From an uncultured Clostridia bacterium (GTDB taxonomy: Bacteria > Bacillota > Clostridia > Lachnospirales > CAG-274): a stretch of 64,000 nt of DNA. Made by a program: the position numbers and the translations under genes. How positions within the stretch are numbered: position 1 is the first letter of the stretch; the number at the start of each line of letters is the position of its first letter. The notes under the pieces were generated by a model. That model saw only the letters and a program-made list of their open reading frames with translations, searched no databases and was not told the DNA's origin. The stretch spans positions 45,694 to 109,693 of the forward strand of contig CAJTVH010000003.1 of assembly GCA_910579745.1 (NCBI GenBank), in the 5' to 3' direction. Shown here in pieces: positions 1 through 7,836 of this stretch.

Positions 1-600
1 TTATCCATAAATAATCAAACCCCCAAATAAAATAAATTCTCTTTATATGTATCATTCCCAAAAATTAAAATTTAATCAAAAGAAGTAATGATTAATTTAT
101 AGCAAAATAATAAAAAAGCATTATAAATTTCCTCATTAAAGACTATTATCCTATTTCAGCATATAGCGAAACAATAAAAAAATAAAAAACAAATTTTAAT
201 AAACCTGATAATCTATAAATTCTTTTACTGCCTCATGTTAAAAATTTCACGGATTTCTATAATAAAAATATTCTAAAACGGACATTCGTCAGTGCCTTAT
301 ACCAAATAACAGAGATTTCTATTTACAGCATACCTGAAAACAAAAACATACACACAAAATATAAAAAACCGGAAACTTGTTTATTTTTTATAACCTTTAT
401 ATATTTTAGTTTTCAGATACGTTATAGCTAAAAAGTACATTTATACTTTTATTAAAATTGTTATTTATACAATTTTGACAACCTTCACAAAGCTTTCAGA
501 CACTCTCTAATATTGTTCGGCGTTGAGCTTTCAAATTCTTCTTTAAAATATTCAATATAAACGGTTCCGCGAAATTAGCGGCTATATGATAAATCTTTAT
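1..600. other. AT-rich intergenic region with relics
   Basis: No convincing gene. The minus strand near 485-580 reads a short frame ending in ...FKEEFESSTPNNIRECLKAL and a stop, interrupted further upstream; this may be the tail of a decayed gene, but I do not recognise the family. Positions 326-428 hold a degraded copy of the fold-back repeat described separately. A GCGAAACAATAAA word at about 168 recurs elsewhere in the window. Confidence 0.5.
326..428. repeat. degenerate short copy of fold-back repeat family
   Basis: The left end reads CATACCTGAAAAC and the right end TAGTTTTCAGATACG, the inverted termini of the six full elements, but the interior is shortened to about 100 bp and has lost the central AAACAGAAA hairpin. 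It is probably an old, partly deleted copy. Confidence 0.45.
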
Positions 601-1110
601 TTACATTCCAAATTCTTTCGCGTAAGTAACTACCCCGCTGATTGCTTCGGCGTTTTCTTGTAGCTTTATTACCATGAAATTTTCAGAAGGAATTCCATCA
701 GGAACAATAATTCCAAATCGCTCCGCGGGTATATAGCCAGTTCTCGGATAATAAGTTTCGCTTCCTAATACTAAGGAATACTTATAGCCCAGTCTTTTAG
801 CGATTTTATGTCCTTCAATAATCAAGGCGGTTCCTATCCCTTGCTTTTGATATCGCGGCTTAACTGATAATGGCGCTAAAACAAGCACTTCATTATTACC
901 CACTTTAGCCTTTGTAAATAAAATATGTCCTGCCACTTTCCCGTCTATCTCTGCCACTAAAGATAATTCAGGAATAAATGAGTTTCCTTTTCTCAAGGCA
1001 GCAACTAAATCCTGTTCATTCCCATCAGTATGCTCCGCGGTCGAAAACGCCTCCTCAATAAGTTTATATATTTCTTTATAGTCTTTATAGCTCTCTTGTC
1101 TTATTAACAT
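601..1110 (-). CDS. GNAT family N-acetyltransferase
   Basis: A predicted 169-residue acyltransferase that moves an acetyl group from acetyl-CoA to an unidentified amine. The single-domain fold is indicated by the acetyl-CoA loop RYQKQGIGTAL at residues 86-96, preceded by the strand LVLAPLSVKP and followed by the VLGSETYYPRTGY strand-turn typical of the COG3153 group of small GNAT proteins. The start chosen is the ATG at 1110, 13 bases or so below an AGGAGG; the longer frame to 1134 has no ribosome site. It stands alone: upstream is the separate rhomboid gene and downstream only relic sequence. The substrate cannot be told from the sequence. The GNAT assignment is secure. Confidence 0.85.
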   Translation of the reverse strand: MLIRQESYKDYKEIYKLIEEAFSTAEHTDGNEQDLVAALRKGNSFIPELSLVAEIDGKVAGHILFTKAKVGNNEVLVLAPLSVKPRYQKQGIGTALIIEGHKIAKRLGYKYSLVLGSETYYPRTGYIPAERFGIIVPDGIPSENFMVIKLQENAEAISGVVTYAKEFGM

Positions 1111-1264
1111 TGTATATCCTCCTATAAATCCCAATTTATTACTCAGGTTATATCACTGTCAGCTTTAAATCATGGTAAAATTATCAGCGCTCAAATCTAA
1201 CGACAAAAAAATAAAAAATCAAAATATAATTCCAAAAAAATTTCTCAAATGAAATTACCGTAAA

Positions 1265-2374
1265 TTATTTTTTCTTTACCACAAAACCCTGTAATAAATT
1301 ATATATAAACGCCGTAATACATCCTGTTAAAAACCCTCCGATATGTCCGGCGTTGTCAACACCGCTCATAAAGAAACCAGCGCCTATATTTATAAGAGAG
1401 AACAAAACCATAAAATAAGCTGAAAATCCCCCCATAGATTTTCCCCTTACAATACTGTGAGTAAGCATAGCTCCCATTATTCCAAAAATAGCGCCTGAAG
1501 CTCCAGCGGAAATACTATTTGTAAATAAAACGCTCATAACAGACGCCCCAATACCAGATAATATATAAATAGACAAAAATAAGGCTTTTCCAAAATAACG
1601 CTCGCTTCTTGTTCCTAAAATATATAACGAAAGACTGTTAGCGGCAATATGCGCTAACCCTATATGGACAAACATATTTGTAAAAAGCCGGAAAATCTCG
1701 CCATTTTTAAATACACGCTCTGGATAAAGAGCGCCAAAATCAATTAAATTATTAATATTTTCAGAACCCCCGTTAAGCTCCATAATCGTAAAAACAATTA
1801 AATTTATTATAAGAATAATAAAAGTAAGAAAAGAGTCTTTTGATTTCAAAAGATTTTCTTTTTTATATTCAGCGTTTTGAGAAATTTGATAAAAATTAAG
1901 ACCATTAATATTTTCATTGTCATAAAAAGCATTATTTATAATCTTATGTATATTTAAAATAACGCTCGGCTGATTTTCGCCTGAAATAATTCTTTTATCG
2001 TTATAATCCACAAACCAGCATAAATCATTTCTTGATTTTTCACTGTCAAAATAAAATGTGTTTAAAAACTCATTTACCGAACCATCTATATCGCAATTAA
2101 TAACAATATTTAAAAAAATTATTTTCATCATATCATCTTTTGAAAATATTTTTCCGGCTTTATCTTTAAATAAATTAATATAAAACCTATAATCTTCCTC
2201 ACACACTTTTTCATTAATTAAAGTAACACAATAAATATAATTTCCGACATATTTATAAACGCCGACATATTTACTGTTAAAGTCCACCTCCTTTTTATCA
2301 AAAAATCCGTCAATCAATAAAAACTCATTTTCAATAAAGCCTTTATACAGATTTCCGAAAAAATTAAACTCCAT
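1265..2374 (-). CDS. rhomboid family intramembrane serine protease
   Basis: A membrane protease of 369 residues. The first 175 or so residues form a soluble cytoplasmic domain without obvious motifs; the C-terminal half carries six or so hydrophobic helices of the rhomboid core. Visible active-site features are the HIGLAHIAAN helix (the H-x-x-x-N signature), the serine in GASGAIFG (about Ser293) and the histidine in NAGHIGG (about His344). Rhomboids cut substrate helices within the lipid bilayer; the substrate here is unknown. The soluble N-terminal extension resembles that of the Bacillus GluP-type proteins in placement, though I cannot show homology by eye. Start: the ATG at 2374 sits 7 nt after AGAGG; an in-frame ATG two codons earlier directly abuts it. 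Confidence 0.9.
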   Translation of the reverse strand: MEFNFFGNLYKGFIENEFLLIDGFFDKKEVDFNSKYVGVYKYVGNYIYCVTLINEKVCEEDYRFYINLFKDKAGKIFSKDDMMKIIFLNIVINCDIDGSVNEFLNTFYFDSEKSRNDLCWFVDYNDKRIISGENQPSVILNIHKIINNAFYDNENINGLNFYQISQNAEYKKENLLKSKDSFLTFIILIINLIVFTIMELNGGSENINNLIDFGALYPERVFKNGEIFRLFTNMFVHIGLAHIAANSLSLYILGTRSERYFGKALFLSIYILSGIGASVMSVLFTNSISAGASGAIFGIMGAMLTHSIVRGKSMGGFSAYFMVLFSLINIGAGFFMSGVDNAGHIGGFLTGCITAFIYNLLQGFVVKKK

Positions 2375-2534
2375 AAGCATTCCTCTTCATTTGAAAATTA
2401 AAAAGAATTAAATGAATTAAATCTTTAACAATAGTTATTTTACCATATACGCCAAAAAAAAGCAATTTTTGCCTCCTAAAAAAGTTCCTCTAAACATACG
2501 CTAAATAAAGTTAATAATTATTTTTAAATTAAAA

Positions 2535-2795
2535 TTATAAAAAAGCGTTAATAATATAAAGAGAAATAATTCCTGGTATTCCCAAAAGTCCGGCTACGGT
2601 AAAAGTAATTAAATTTATGCCCACATATAGACCAAAAGACTTAAAAAGCGTATTGACAATATATATTCCAGCTGAACCTATAACGCCGTTAAAAACAAAT
2701 TTTCCCATAGTTTTAAATTTATCTGAAAAAAATATAATAACAGCGAAAAATAAACATATACCAATCATATACATAATAATATTGTCAGATGACAT
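2535..2795 (-). CDS. bofA: BofA-like pro-sigmaK processing inhibitor family protein
   Basis: An 86-residue integral membrane protein with two or three hydrophobic segments and the C-terminal signature GINLITFTVAGLLGIPGII, matching the BofA family (Pfam PF07441). In Bacillus BofA holds the SpoIVFB protease inactive until the forespore signals, which delays sigma-K maturation in the mother cell. The neighbour upstream is a YaaL/DUF2508 gene (18 bp gap), the same pair found next to recR in many sporulating Firmicutes, which supports the call. Start ATG is preceded by GGAGGG. Many Clostridia keep bofA without a full SpoIVFA system, so the exact target here is an inference. Confidence 0.85.
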   Translation of the reverse strand: MSSDNIIMYMIGICLFFAVIIFFSDKFKTMGKFVFNGVIGSAGIYIVNTLFKSFGLYVGINLITFTVAGLLGIPGIISLYIINAFL

Positions 2796-2812
2796 AAATA
2801 ACCCTCCGAAAG

Positions 2813-3064
2813 TTAAATACTTTCAAATCCGTTAGCTATAAGACCTCTTTCCTTGCACAGCTTTATATAATATTGATACTTCATATTAAGAGCTTGTATC
2901 TCATAAATAAAGCTATCAATGAGAATAGCGTCGGTAATATTGTCAAATTCCTGATGGACATAATCAAGCTCTTTTTTCACATCATATAGCATGTCTATAA
3001 TTCGTTTATTGTCATCATCCATTTCCGAAACTTTTTCCGACCTTGCGAAAATTTTTTTAATCAT
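2813..3064 (-). CDS. YaaL-like DUF2508 protein
   Basis: An 83-residue, charged, mostly helical protein with no signal peptide. Its length, helix pattern and position directly upstream of bofA match the DUF2508 family (YaaL in Bacillus), whose function is unknown. The usual recR gene would be upstream of it, but none is present: the next 700 bp are non-coding. The ATG at 3064 is chosen because GGGAGG lies 8 nt upstream; the longer open frame to 3097 has no ribosome site. Confidence is moderate because identification rests on context as much as on sequence. Confidence 0.7.
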   Translation of the reverse strand: MIKKIFARSEKVSEMDDDNKRIIDMLYDVKKELDYVHQEFDNITDAILIDSFIYEIQALNMKYQYYIKLCKERGLIANGFESI

Positions 3065-3400
3065 AAGCAAAACCTCCCAAATATAATTCGCTCTCATTAA
3101 TAATATAGTCCAAAATTATCATTTTATTCCAAGCATATTATAATTTGGTAAAAAAAATTAATATTAAAATTGTTTAGTACCCTCTTTCAAAGTAGCTTTA
3201 AAAAATCATTTTTCTTTATATTTCGCCTGATTTTTTAGAAATACTTTATAAGTTACACAGAGAAAATCACACTTTGCTATCAAAAAAATCTTTTGATAAT
3301 CATCGTTATTTATAACAACTCATAAAATTTTTAGAACAAAATAATAAAATAAATTACTTAATACATCATAATTTTATTATTTTTCTATAAATTAGCTAGA

Positions 3401-3562
3401 TCGTATCTGAAAACTAAAATACGCGCGAAAAATTATAAAAAATAAAACGAAACAGAAAGGCTTTTCTGTTTAATTGAACCATTTTCGTTTATTTTTTAAT
3501 AATTTTTTGAATATTTCGCGTATATAACAGATAGCTTATGATAGTTTTCAGATACACCCTAA
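3401..3562 (-). repeat. fold-back (MITE-like) repeat, copy A
   Basis: About 162 bp. It begins GTATCTGAAAACTA and ends TAGTTTTCAGATAC, so the ends are inverted repeats. The interior carries ACAGAAAGGCTTTTCTGT, a small hairpin, and paired arms rich in A and T; the whole can fold back on itself. It is inverted relative to copies B, D, E and F and the same way round as C. It carries no reading frame. Confidence 0.85.
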
Positions 3563-3697
3563 CAGATCTATCACAAATCTTTTATTATAGGCCTCCGACT
3601 ATAGTTATGAAACTTTTCATTGTGCTGAAAAATATCCCATCAAATCCGCTTTATTTGTTATATGTAATTGCTTAAAGTGTCTCTAAGACAAATACAA

Positions 3698-3741
3698 TAA
3701 AAAAGCTCCCTCAGTCATTAAAAAAGACTGCGAGAACTTCT
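3698..3741 (-). terminator. intrinsic terminator of secG
   Basis: On the minus strand AGTTCTCGCAGTC pairs imperfectly (with G-U pairs) with GACTGAGGGAGCT across a short loop, followed by a run of T. It starts about 20 bp after the secG stop codon. Confidence 0.75.
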
Positions 3742-3759
3742 TCTAAATCTACAACTTTA

Positions 3760-4167
3760 TTACTGAGCGCTATTAGCTTCCGGTACAGCGTTGCCATCTT
3801 CCAAATCCACATTATCCCCATCGTTAGGAACAACGTCAATACCAACGTCTGAATTAGGGTCTACCGATATAGCGTTTTCATTTTCAGCACCCTGCGGCGT
3901 GTCACTTTTATACATATCTGGTAAAAAAGAAATTACAAGAGAAAGAACAATAAATAAAGCAGCGAATATTTTAGTATATTTGGTAAGTTTACCTTCCAAT
4001 GACCTGCCTTTGTTCTTGTCCCAATAAGTGTTAGACTGTCCCATTCCTCCTAAAGCTCCGCTTAAACCCGAAGCGTTTTTAGATTGCATAAGAATAACAA
4101 CAATAAGAGCGACACTTATAATAATTTCCAAGACAGATAAAATCGCGGTAATTGTTGATTCGTCCAC
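3760..4167 (-). CDS. secG: preprotein translocase subunit SecG
   Basis: A 135-residue membrane subunit of the SecYEG export channel. Two hydrophobic helices (residues 7-27 and about 58-78) flank the polar SecG loop with LMQSKNASGLSGALGGMGQSN, the family signature. The C-terminal tail, about 50 residues, is unusually long and acidic (many D, E and N) compared with the usual 75-80 residue SecG; this is common in Clostridia. The start is the GTG at 4167, 7 nt after TAGGAGG; a TTG eight codons earlier lacks a site. It has its own candidate promoter and terminator, so it is probably transcribed alone. Confidence 0.93.
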   Translation of the reverse strand: MDESTITAILSVLEIIISVALIVVILMQSKNASGLSGALGGMGQSNTYWDKNKGRSLEGKLTKYTKIFAALFIVLSLVISFLPDMYKSDTPQGAENENAISVDPNSDVGIDVVPNDGDNVDLEDGNAVPEANSAQ

Positions 4168-4361
4168 ATTTACACCTCCTAAATTATTCAAGTCCGTAAA
4201 AATCAGTTAAAAACTACTTGTAAACTCACTTCTCAAATTCACTCGTATAAAATGGAAACAAACGCCTCTATATTGACATCTCTTAGCCTTTATTATACAG
4301 AGAGAGAGGAGAAAACCTGATAAATAGGACTTTACATCATTGATAATATCACACTTTGTTA

Positions 4362-4390
4362 AGTATACCACACAAAAATATATTCCGCAA
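4362..4390 (-). promoter_or_regulatory. candidate secG promoter
   Basis: Reading the minus strand: -35 TTGCGG (4385-4390), 17 bp spacer, -10 TATACT (4362-4367). It lies in the gap between aroC and secG, about 195 bp upstream of the secG start. Confidence 0.5.
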
Positions 4391-4406
4391 TATATTTTTT
4401 CAAATT

Positions 4407-5513
4407 TTACAAATTTTCATAATAATTTTTAACATACTCCACTCGTGAACACATATTTAAAAGAATTAAGTCAAGTAAAGTAATCGCCGTCATCGCCTCA
4501 ACAACGACAACCGCTCTCGCCGCAACAATAGGGTCATGCCTGCCCTTTATCTCAACCTCGACATTCTCGCCTGATGACGAAACGGTTTTCTGTGGCGTCG
4601 CTATAGAAGGTGTTGGCTTAAAAGCAGCTCTGAAAACAATTTTATCCCCGTCCGAAATTCCTCCTAAAATTCCTCCCGAATTATTTGAGTACTTGTGAAC
4701 TTTCTTGCTTTCATCATAAAATAAACAGTCGTTATTATCAGAACCGTTCAATAAAGCGGCATCAAATCCCCTGCCAAACTCAACTCCCTTAACAGCTCCG
4801 ATAGAAAGCACAGCTTTAGCTAAAGAAGAATCAAGCTTGTCAAAAACAGGTTCACCTATTCCCGGTTTCACACCAGAAACCTCGCATTGAACAATTCCAC
4901 CTACAGAATCCTTTCTACTCATAGCGTCCTCAAGAATTTTCTCAACTTTCATAGCCGCCTCAGAGTCAGGCATAACAAAAGGATTATTAAACCTTTCGTC
5001 TATATTAAAATTATTATAATCAATCTCGATTTTTCCTATAGCCCTTGTATAAGCTATAATTTCTATACCCAAATATAAAAGTACTTTTCTCGCCACAGCC
5101 CCCGCGGCGACCCTTGCGACAGTTTCTCTTCCTGACGACCGCCCACCGCCTCTGTAATCACGAAAACCATATTTAGACTCAAAACCAAAATCGGCGTGTC
5201 CCGGTCTGAATATTTTAGAAATCTCAGAATAGTCTTTAGAACGCTGATCTTTATTAAAAATAACCAGAGAAATCGGAGTACCCGTTGTTTTCCCCTCAAA
5301 AACGCCGGATAAAATCTCAACAGAATCCCCCTCGGATCTTTGAGTGGTGTATTTGCTCGTGCCAGGTTTTCTTCGGTCAAGGTCGGTCTGAATATCGGCT
5401 TCTGAAAGCTCCACTCCGGCAGGACATCCGTCAATAACAACGCCAAGGGCTTTTCCGTGAGACTCTCCCCATGTTGATATTTTAAAAATATTTCCGTATA
5501 TCGAACCCGACAT
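4407..5513 (-). CDS. aroC: chorismate synthase
   Basis: The last enzyme of the shikimate pathway: it converts 5-enolpyruvylshikimate-3-phosphate to chorismate with reduced FMN. Its 368 residues match the family length. Visible signatures include the N-terminal WGESHGKALGVVIDGCPAG, the central GFRDYRGGGRSSGRETVARVAAGA and the C-terminal GRHDPIVAARAVVVVEAM. Its product is used by trpE elsewhere in this window. Start: ATG at 5513 after GAGGAGAG; the frame open to 5531 lacks a site. It is flanked by the tRNA-Arg upstream and secG downstream, each with its own signals. Confidence 0.97.
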   Translation of the reverse strand: MSGSIYGNIFKISTWGESHGKALGVVIDGCPAGVELSEADIQTDLDRRKPGTSKYTTQRSEGDSVEILSGVFEGKTTGTPISLVIFNKDQRSKDYSEISKIFRPGHADFGFESKYGFRDYRGGGRSSGRETVARVAAGAVARKVLLYLGIEIIAYTRAIGKIEIDYNNFNIDERFNNPFVMPDSEAAMKVEKILEDAMSRKDSVGGIVQCEVSGVKPGIGEPVFDKLDSSLAKAVLSIGAVKGVEFGRGFDAALLNGSDNNDCLFYDESKKVHKYSNNSGGILGGISDGDKIVFRAAFKPTPSIATPQKTVSSSGENVEVEIKGRHDPIVAARAVVVVEAMTAITLLDLILLNMCSRVEYVKNYYENL

Positions 5514-5584
5514 AAATTTCTCTCCTCTCACAAATAATAACTTTTATTTATGAAACATCCGCCATCACAAATGCCTAAAATAAA

Positions 5585-5613
5585 AAAGCCGTAAACCATA
5601 AAAGCAAACGGCA
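5585..5613 (-). terminator. intrinsic terminator after tRNA-Arg
   Basis: On the minus strand GCCGTTTGC and GGTTTACGGC form a stem followed by a T-rich tract, directly downstream of the tRNA. Confidence 0.7.
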
Positions 5614-5618
5614 AAAAG

Positions 5619-5692
5619 CGTCCTCGAGAGGATTTGAACCTCCGACCCCTCGCTTAGGAGGCGAGTGCTCTATCCTGCTGAGCTACGAGGAC
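5619..5692 (-). tRNA. tRNA-Arg (anticodon CCT)
   Basis: A 74-nt cloverleaf can be drawn: acceptor GTCCTCG paired with CGAGGAC, a D arm with GCTCAGCAGGATAGAGC, an anticodon stem CTCGC/GCGAG around loop CTCCTAA (anticodon CCT, reading AGG), and a T arm GGAGGTTCAAATCCTC. The CCA end is not encoded. A terminator follows at once. Confidence 0.95.
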
Positions 5693-6235
5693 ATTCATAA
5701 AAACTACAAGAAATATTATATAATATAAGAAAAAAACTGTCAATAAATTATTTAAAAAAACTTTAAAATGTGTAAAAAAAACTTTAAATGTTATTAAAAT
5801 CCAGTAAATAATAAATTTTATAAAAAACAATTTTGATTTTAAACACTGAAAGCAGAAATAAGATCGCGAGGCAATCTGGAAAATTTCAAAAAAATGATTT
5901 TTTTGTTTGTTATACGGATATATTATATCCGCTCAGACTGTAGAAAAACCTAAAATAACAAAAATTTATGAATTTTTTACGTATCGGAATTTGCGAAAAT
6001 TCTGTAGATTTTAATCCGCAAAGCGGGCTTTGCCCGCTTGAGGAAAACAGAAAGTTTCAAAGATTTTTGAAAAAAATCCAATGGAACTTTCTGTTTATTC
6101 CTCTGTTAAACTGCAAGAAATGCAAGCATTTCTTGCAAGCGTGTCGACTTTATCGACACGCTGTACGGATATATTATATCCGCTTTTTTAAATAAGATTA
6201 GTATCAGTTTATAACAAAGCAGCCTCGCTTAATAA
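5693..6235. other. intergenic region dominated by a palindrome array
   Basis: No gene. Positions 5850-5905 resemble part of the gap at 36410-36475, so the block is dispersed. Positions 5915-6190 hold the array of stems listed separately. The 75-codon open frame on the plus strand here runs straight through the stems and has no ribosome site; I do not call it. Confidence 0.6.
5915..6190 (+). repeat. composite palindrome array bounded by identical 17-bp palindromes
   Basis: Two identical copies of CGGATATATTATATCCG (5915-5931 and 6166-6182) bracket four stems in a row: AGCGGGCTTTGCCCGCT near 6013; a long imperfect stem joining GAGGAA and AACAGAAAGTT to AACTTTCTGTT and TTCCTC (about 6040-6113); GCAAGAAATG/CATTTCTTGC near 6115; and GTGTCGACTTTATCGACAC near 6141. 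The last outer palindrome is followed by a T run, so it could end a plus-strand transcript. It may be a structured RNA or a modular repeat. Confidence 0.6.
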
Positions 6236-6919
6236 TCAAATTCGTTGTCTTTTTCTCATAGTTTTCCAATTTTTAAAACCATATAAATCGTTCGCTAAAA
6301 AAATAAAAAAGCAAACAGTCATAGGCGCATATGAAACATCAGAAAAAGAAGCCATACACCAAAGAATAATAAGTACCAAATCATTTAAGGCGTAAGCGGC
6401 GGCATAATAAGGACTTCTAAACATCATAAGAGTCGAGGCCATAAAACTTGCAGCAACCGACAGCGTGCTGACACCCAAATTAGCCGTACCAAAAAATTTA
6501 AGTATAAAATAAAAAATAAAAGTAACCCCTAAAGTGACGCTAAACAAAATAAAATACATAAACTTGCTTAAACTGTTCACTTTAATCTCATATGCGCTAT
6601 ATGGATTTTTTAGCCATGTTAAAATTGATAAAAAAGCAACCGGAGCCGTCATTCCCAAACATATAATCATTTCTCCGAAATAGTCAAACCTATAGGAAAT
6701 AACAGCGTATAAAACACTAAAAACAAGAGTTAATATTTGTCCCCAAACATTCCCTTTAGCTATAAAAATAAGAGCGGTCACACCAATTAATGAAGCCGAT
6801 AAAATCATAAAATCAAAGCTTTTCGCCAAAATAAAAGCACAAGTTACAGAAATTAGAGAAAAAATCCATAAAAACCTCTCAAAATTAGAAAAACTTTTAA
6901 TCACAGATAAAATGTTCAT
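6236..6919 (-). CDS. PnuC-like nicotinamide/vitamin precursor transporter
   Basis: A 227-residue membrane protein with about seven hydrophobic helices. The segment GVTALIFIAKGNVWGQIL plus the following aromatic helix SYRFDYFGEMI, and the end FLANDLYGFKNWKTMRK, fit the PnuC family (facilitated uptake of nicotinamide riboside, or related vitamins in PnuT and PnuX types). The ligand cannot be assigned from the sequence. It is transcribed from a near-consensus promoter through a leader of about 200 nt that ends in an intrinsic terminator just before the ribosome site, pointing to control by attenuation, possibly by its own substrate. AGGAGG precedes the ATG. Confidence 0.8.
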   Translation of the reverse strand: MNILSVIKSFSNFERFLWIFSLISVTCAFILAKSFDFMILSASLIGVTALIFIAKGNVWGQILTLVFSVLYAVISYRFDYFGEMIICLGMTAPVAFLSILTWLKNPYSAYEIKVNSLSKFMYFILFSVTLGVTFIFYFILKFFGTANLGVSTLSVAASFMASTLMMFRSPYYAAAYALNDLVLIILWCMASFSDVSYAPMTVCFFIFLANDLYGFKNWKTMRKRQRI

Positions 6920-6929
6920 AATAATAACC

Positions 6930-6990
6930 TCCTAAAAAAGCATTTGTATCATATCTTCAAAGACCTAACGATATGCTTACAAATGCTTTT
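6930..6990 (-). terminator. attenuator-like hairpin in the pnuC leader
   Basis: AAAAGCATTTGTA pairs with TACAAATGCTTTT, with an inner CATATC/GATATG stem, then six T and immediately the AGGAGG of pnuC (6928-6933). A terminator placed between promoter and ribosome site implies conditional read-through. Confidence 0.7.
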
Positions 6991-7117
6991 TGCGTATATT
7001 ACCCGGTGGCAATCTTTAAATATAAAATTATAGTAAAACACCGATAACACATCTGACAAACTTAAAAATAATCAAATCCGTCATCTGAAAATTCATTTCG
7101 GTCACAGTGTAAAAATT
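6991..7117 (-). promoter_or_regulatory. possible riboswitch or other sensor in the pnuC leader
   Basis: This is the transcribed leader between promoter and attenuator. It contains GACCGAAATG, a repeated CAGATG word and GCCACCGGGTAATA near the hairpin. I could not match it to TPP, FMN, preQ1, THF or NAD+ aptamer consensus sequences by eye, so the ligand is unknown and even the riboswitch reading is an inference. Confidence 0.35.
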
Positions 7118-7123
7118 TATTAT

Positions 7124-7152
7124 ATTATAACGTAAACCATCAATATTGTCAA
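7124..7152 (-). promoter_or_regulatory. sigma-A-type promoter for pnuC
   Basis: Minus strand: -35 TTGACA (7147-7152), 17-bp spacer, -10 TATAAT (7124-7129): an exact consensus match. The expected start of transcription is near 7117. Confidence 0.85.
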
Positions 7153-7305
7153 GTATAAAACAAATCTGTTTATATAGTCGGCGTCATATACATAAAGACT
7201 ACGCTCCCTATCCTTTGTATTATAAAAATGATTTTAATCATTGCTTTTTTAAATCATTAGCTGTGCTATTCGCTTTAACAAATTAACGCTATGAGCCTGC
7301 CATTA

Positions 7306-7659
7306 TTAACATTTTCCTCCTAAAACCCCGCCTTTCTTTGTTAAGTCATAACTTTCCCCAATCATTCGGCAAATTTCGTCTTTCGGTACAGTTCCGTCTA
7401 AAATAATAGAGTTCCAATGTTTTTTATTCATATGATAAGCCGGTATAACGGAATTAAACGTTTCCCGCCAAAAATCAATCCAATCTGTTTTACACTTTAC
7501 ATTTATCCAAATATATCCGTCTTTCTCAAATATCCACGCGAAAATCTTTTTATTCTCACAATGACGTATAACAGTCCAGTTTTTATCATTAAAAGGATAA
7601 TCCTCATATACATTCTTAAATGTCAGACAATAATCTATCGCTTCTTTTCTGCAAATCAT
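7306..7659 (-). CDS. MmcQ/YjbR family protein
   Basis: A 117-residue soluble protein. Its pattern (KEAIDYCLTF, YPFNDKNWTVIRH, an aromatic strand IWINVKC, and HMNKKHWNSIILDGTVPKDEI) fits the MmcQ/YjbR family, a small fold often called a DNA-binding-like double-wing protein; its cellular role is not established. ATG with GGAGG upstream. It stands alone, with about 390 bp to the pnuC start. Downstream nothing indicates a partner. Confidence 0.8.
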   Translation of the reverse strand: MICRKEAIDYCLTFKNVYEDYPFNDKNWTVIRHCENKKIFAWIFEKDGYIWINVKCKTDWIDFWRETFNSVIPAYHMNKKHWNSIILDGTVPKDEICRMIGESYDLTKKGGVLGGKC

Positions 7660-7673
7660 CTATGCCTCCGATA

Positions 7674-7775
7674 ATATACTTCTTTCAAAACTTTACGGCA
7701 ATTCCAACAAAGGCGGAAAAAAGCATTTTTTCTTTTTTATGGAATTAACATAATTACATAATTTCAAAAGAAGTC
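7674..7775. repeat. short inverted-repeat element, second family (copy 1)
   Basis: The left end ACTTCTTTCAAAACTTTAC and the right end AATTTCAAAAGAAGTCTAATA are imperfect inverted repeats about 100 bp apart. The left end is nearly the same as positions 32219-32242 between mcsB and clpC, where the sequence TTAGACTTCTTTCGAAACTT appears. It has no coding content. Confidence 0.5.
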
Positions 7776-7782
7776 TAATATA

Positions 7783-7818
7783 AGCCAATAAACTTAAAAA
7801 TAAATAAGTTTATTGGCT
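7783..7818 (-). terminator. hairpin downstream of topB
   Basis: AGCCAATAAACTTA pairs with the matching TAAGTTTATTGGCT across a short A/T loop, about 20 bp after the topB stop. The T tract is weak, so termination is likely but not certain. A similar half-site AGTCAATAAACTTA occurs at about 20226, just upstream of polC. Confidence 0.55.
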
Positions 7819-7836
7819 GTATCAACCCAAAATAGG

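Larger units (their letters stand above)
3065..3759. other. intergenic gap with fold-back repeat and secG terminator
   Basis: Nearly 700 bp with no credible reading frame. It contains full fold-back copy A (3401-3562) and the secG terminator (3698-3741). The remainder is AT-rich sequence in which I see nothing further. Confidence 0.6.

Noticed and set aside
5968..6195. 75-codon plus-strand frame
   Set aside because: It runs through a series of stem-loops, has no ribosome site and its product shows no recognisable pattern; it is a by-product of the palindrome array.
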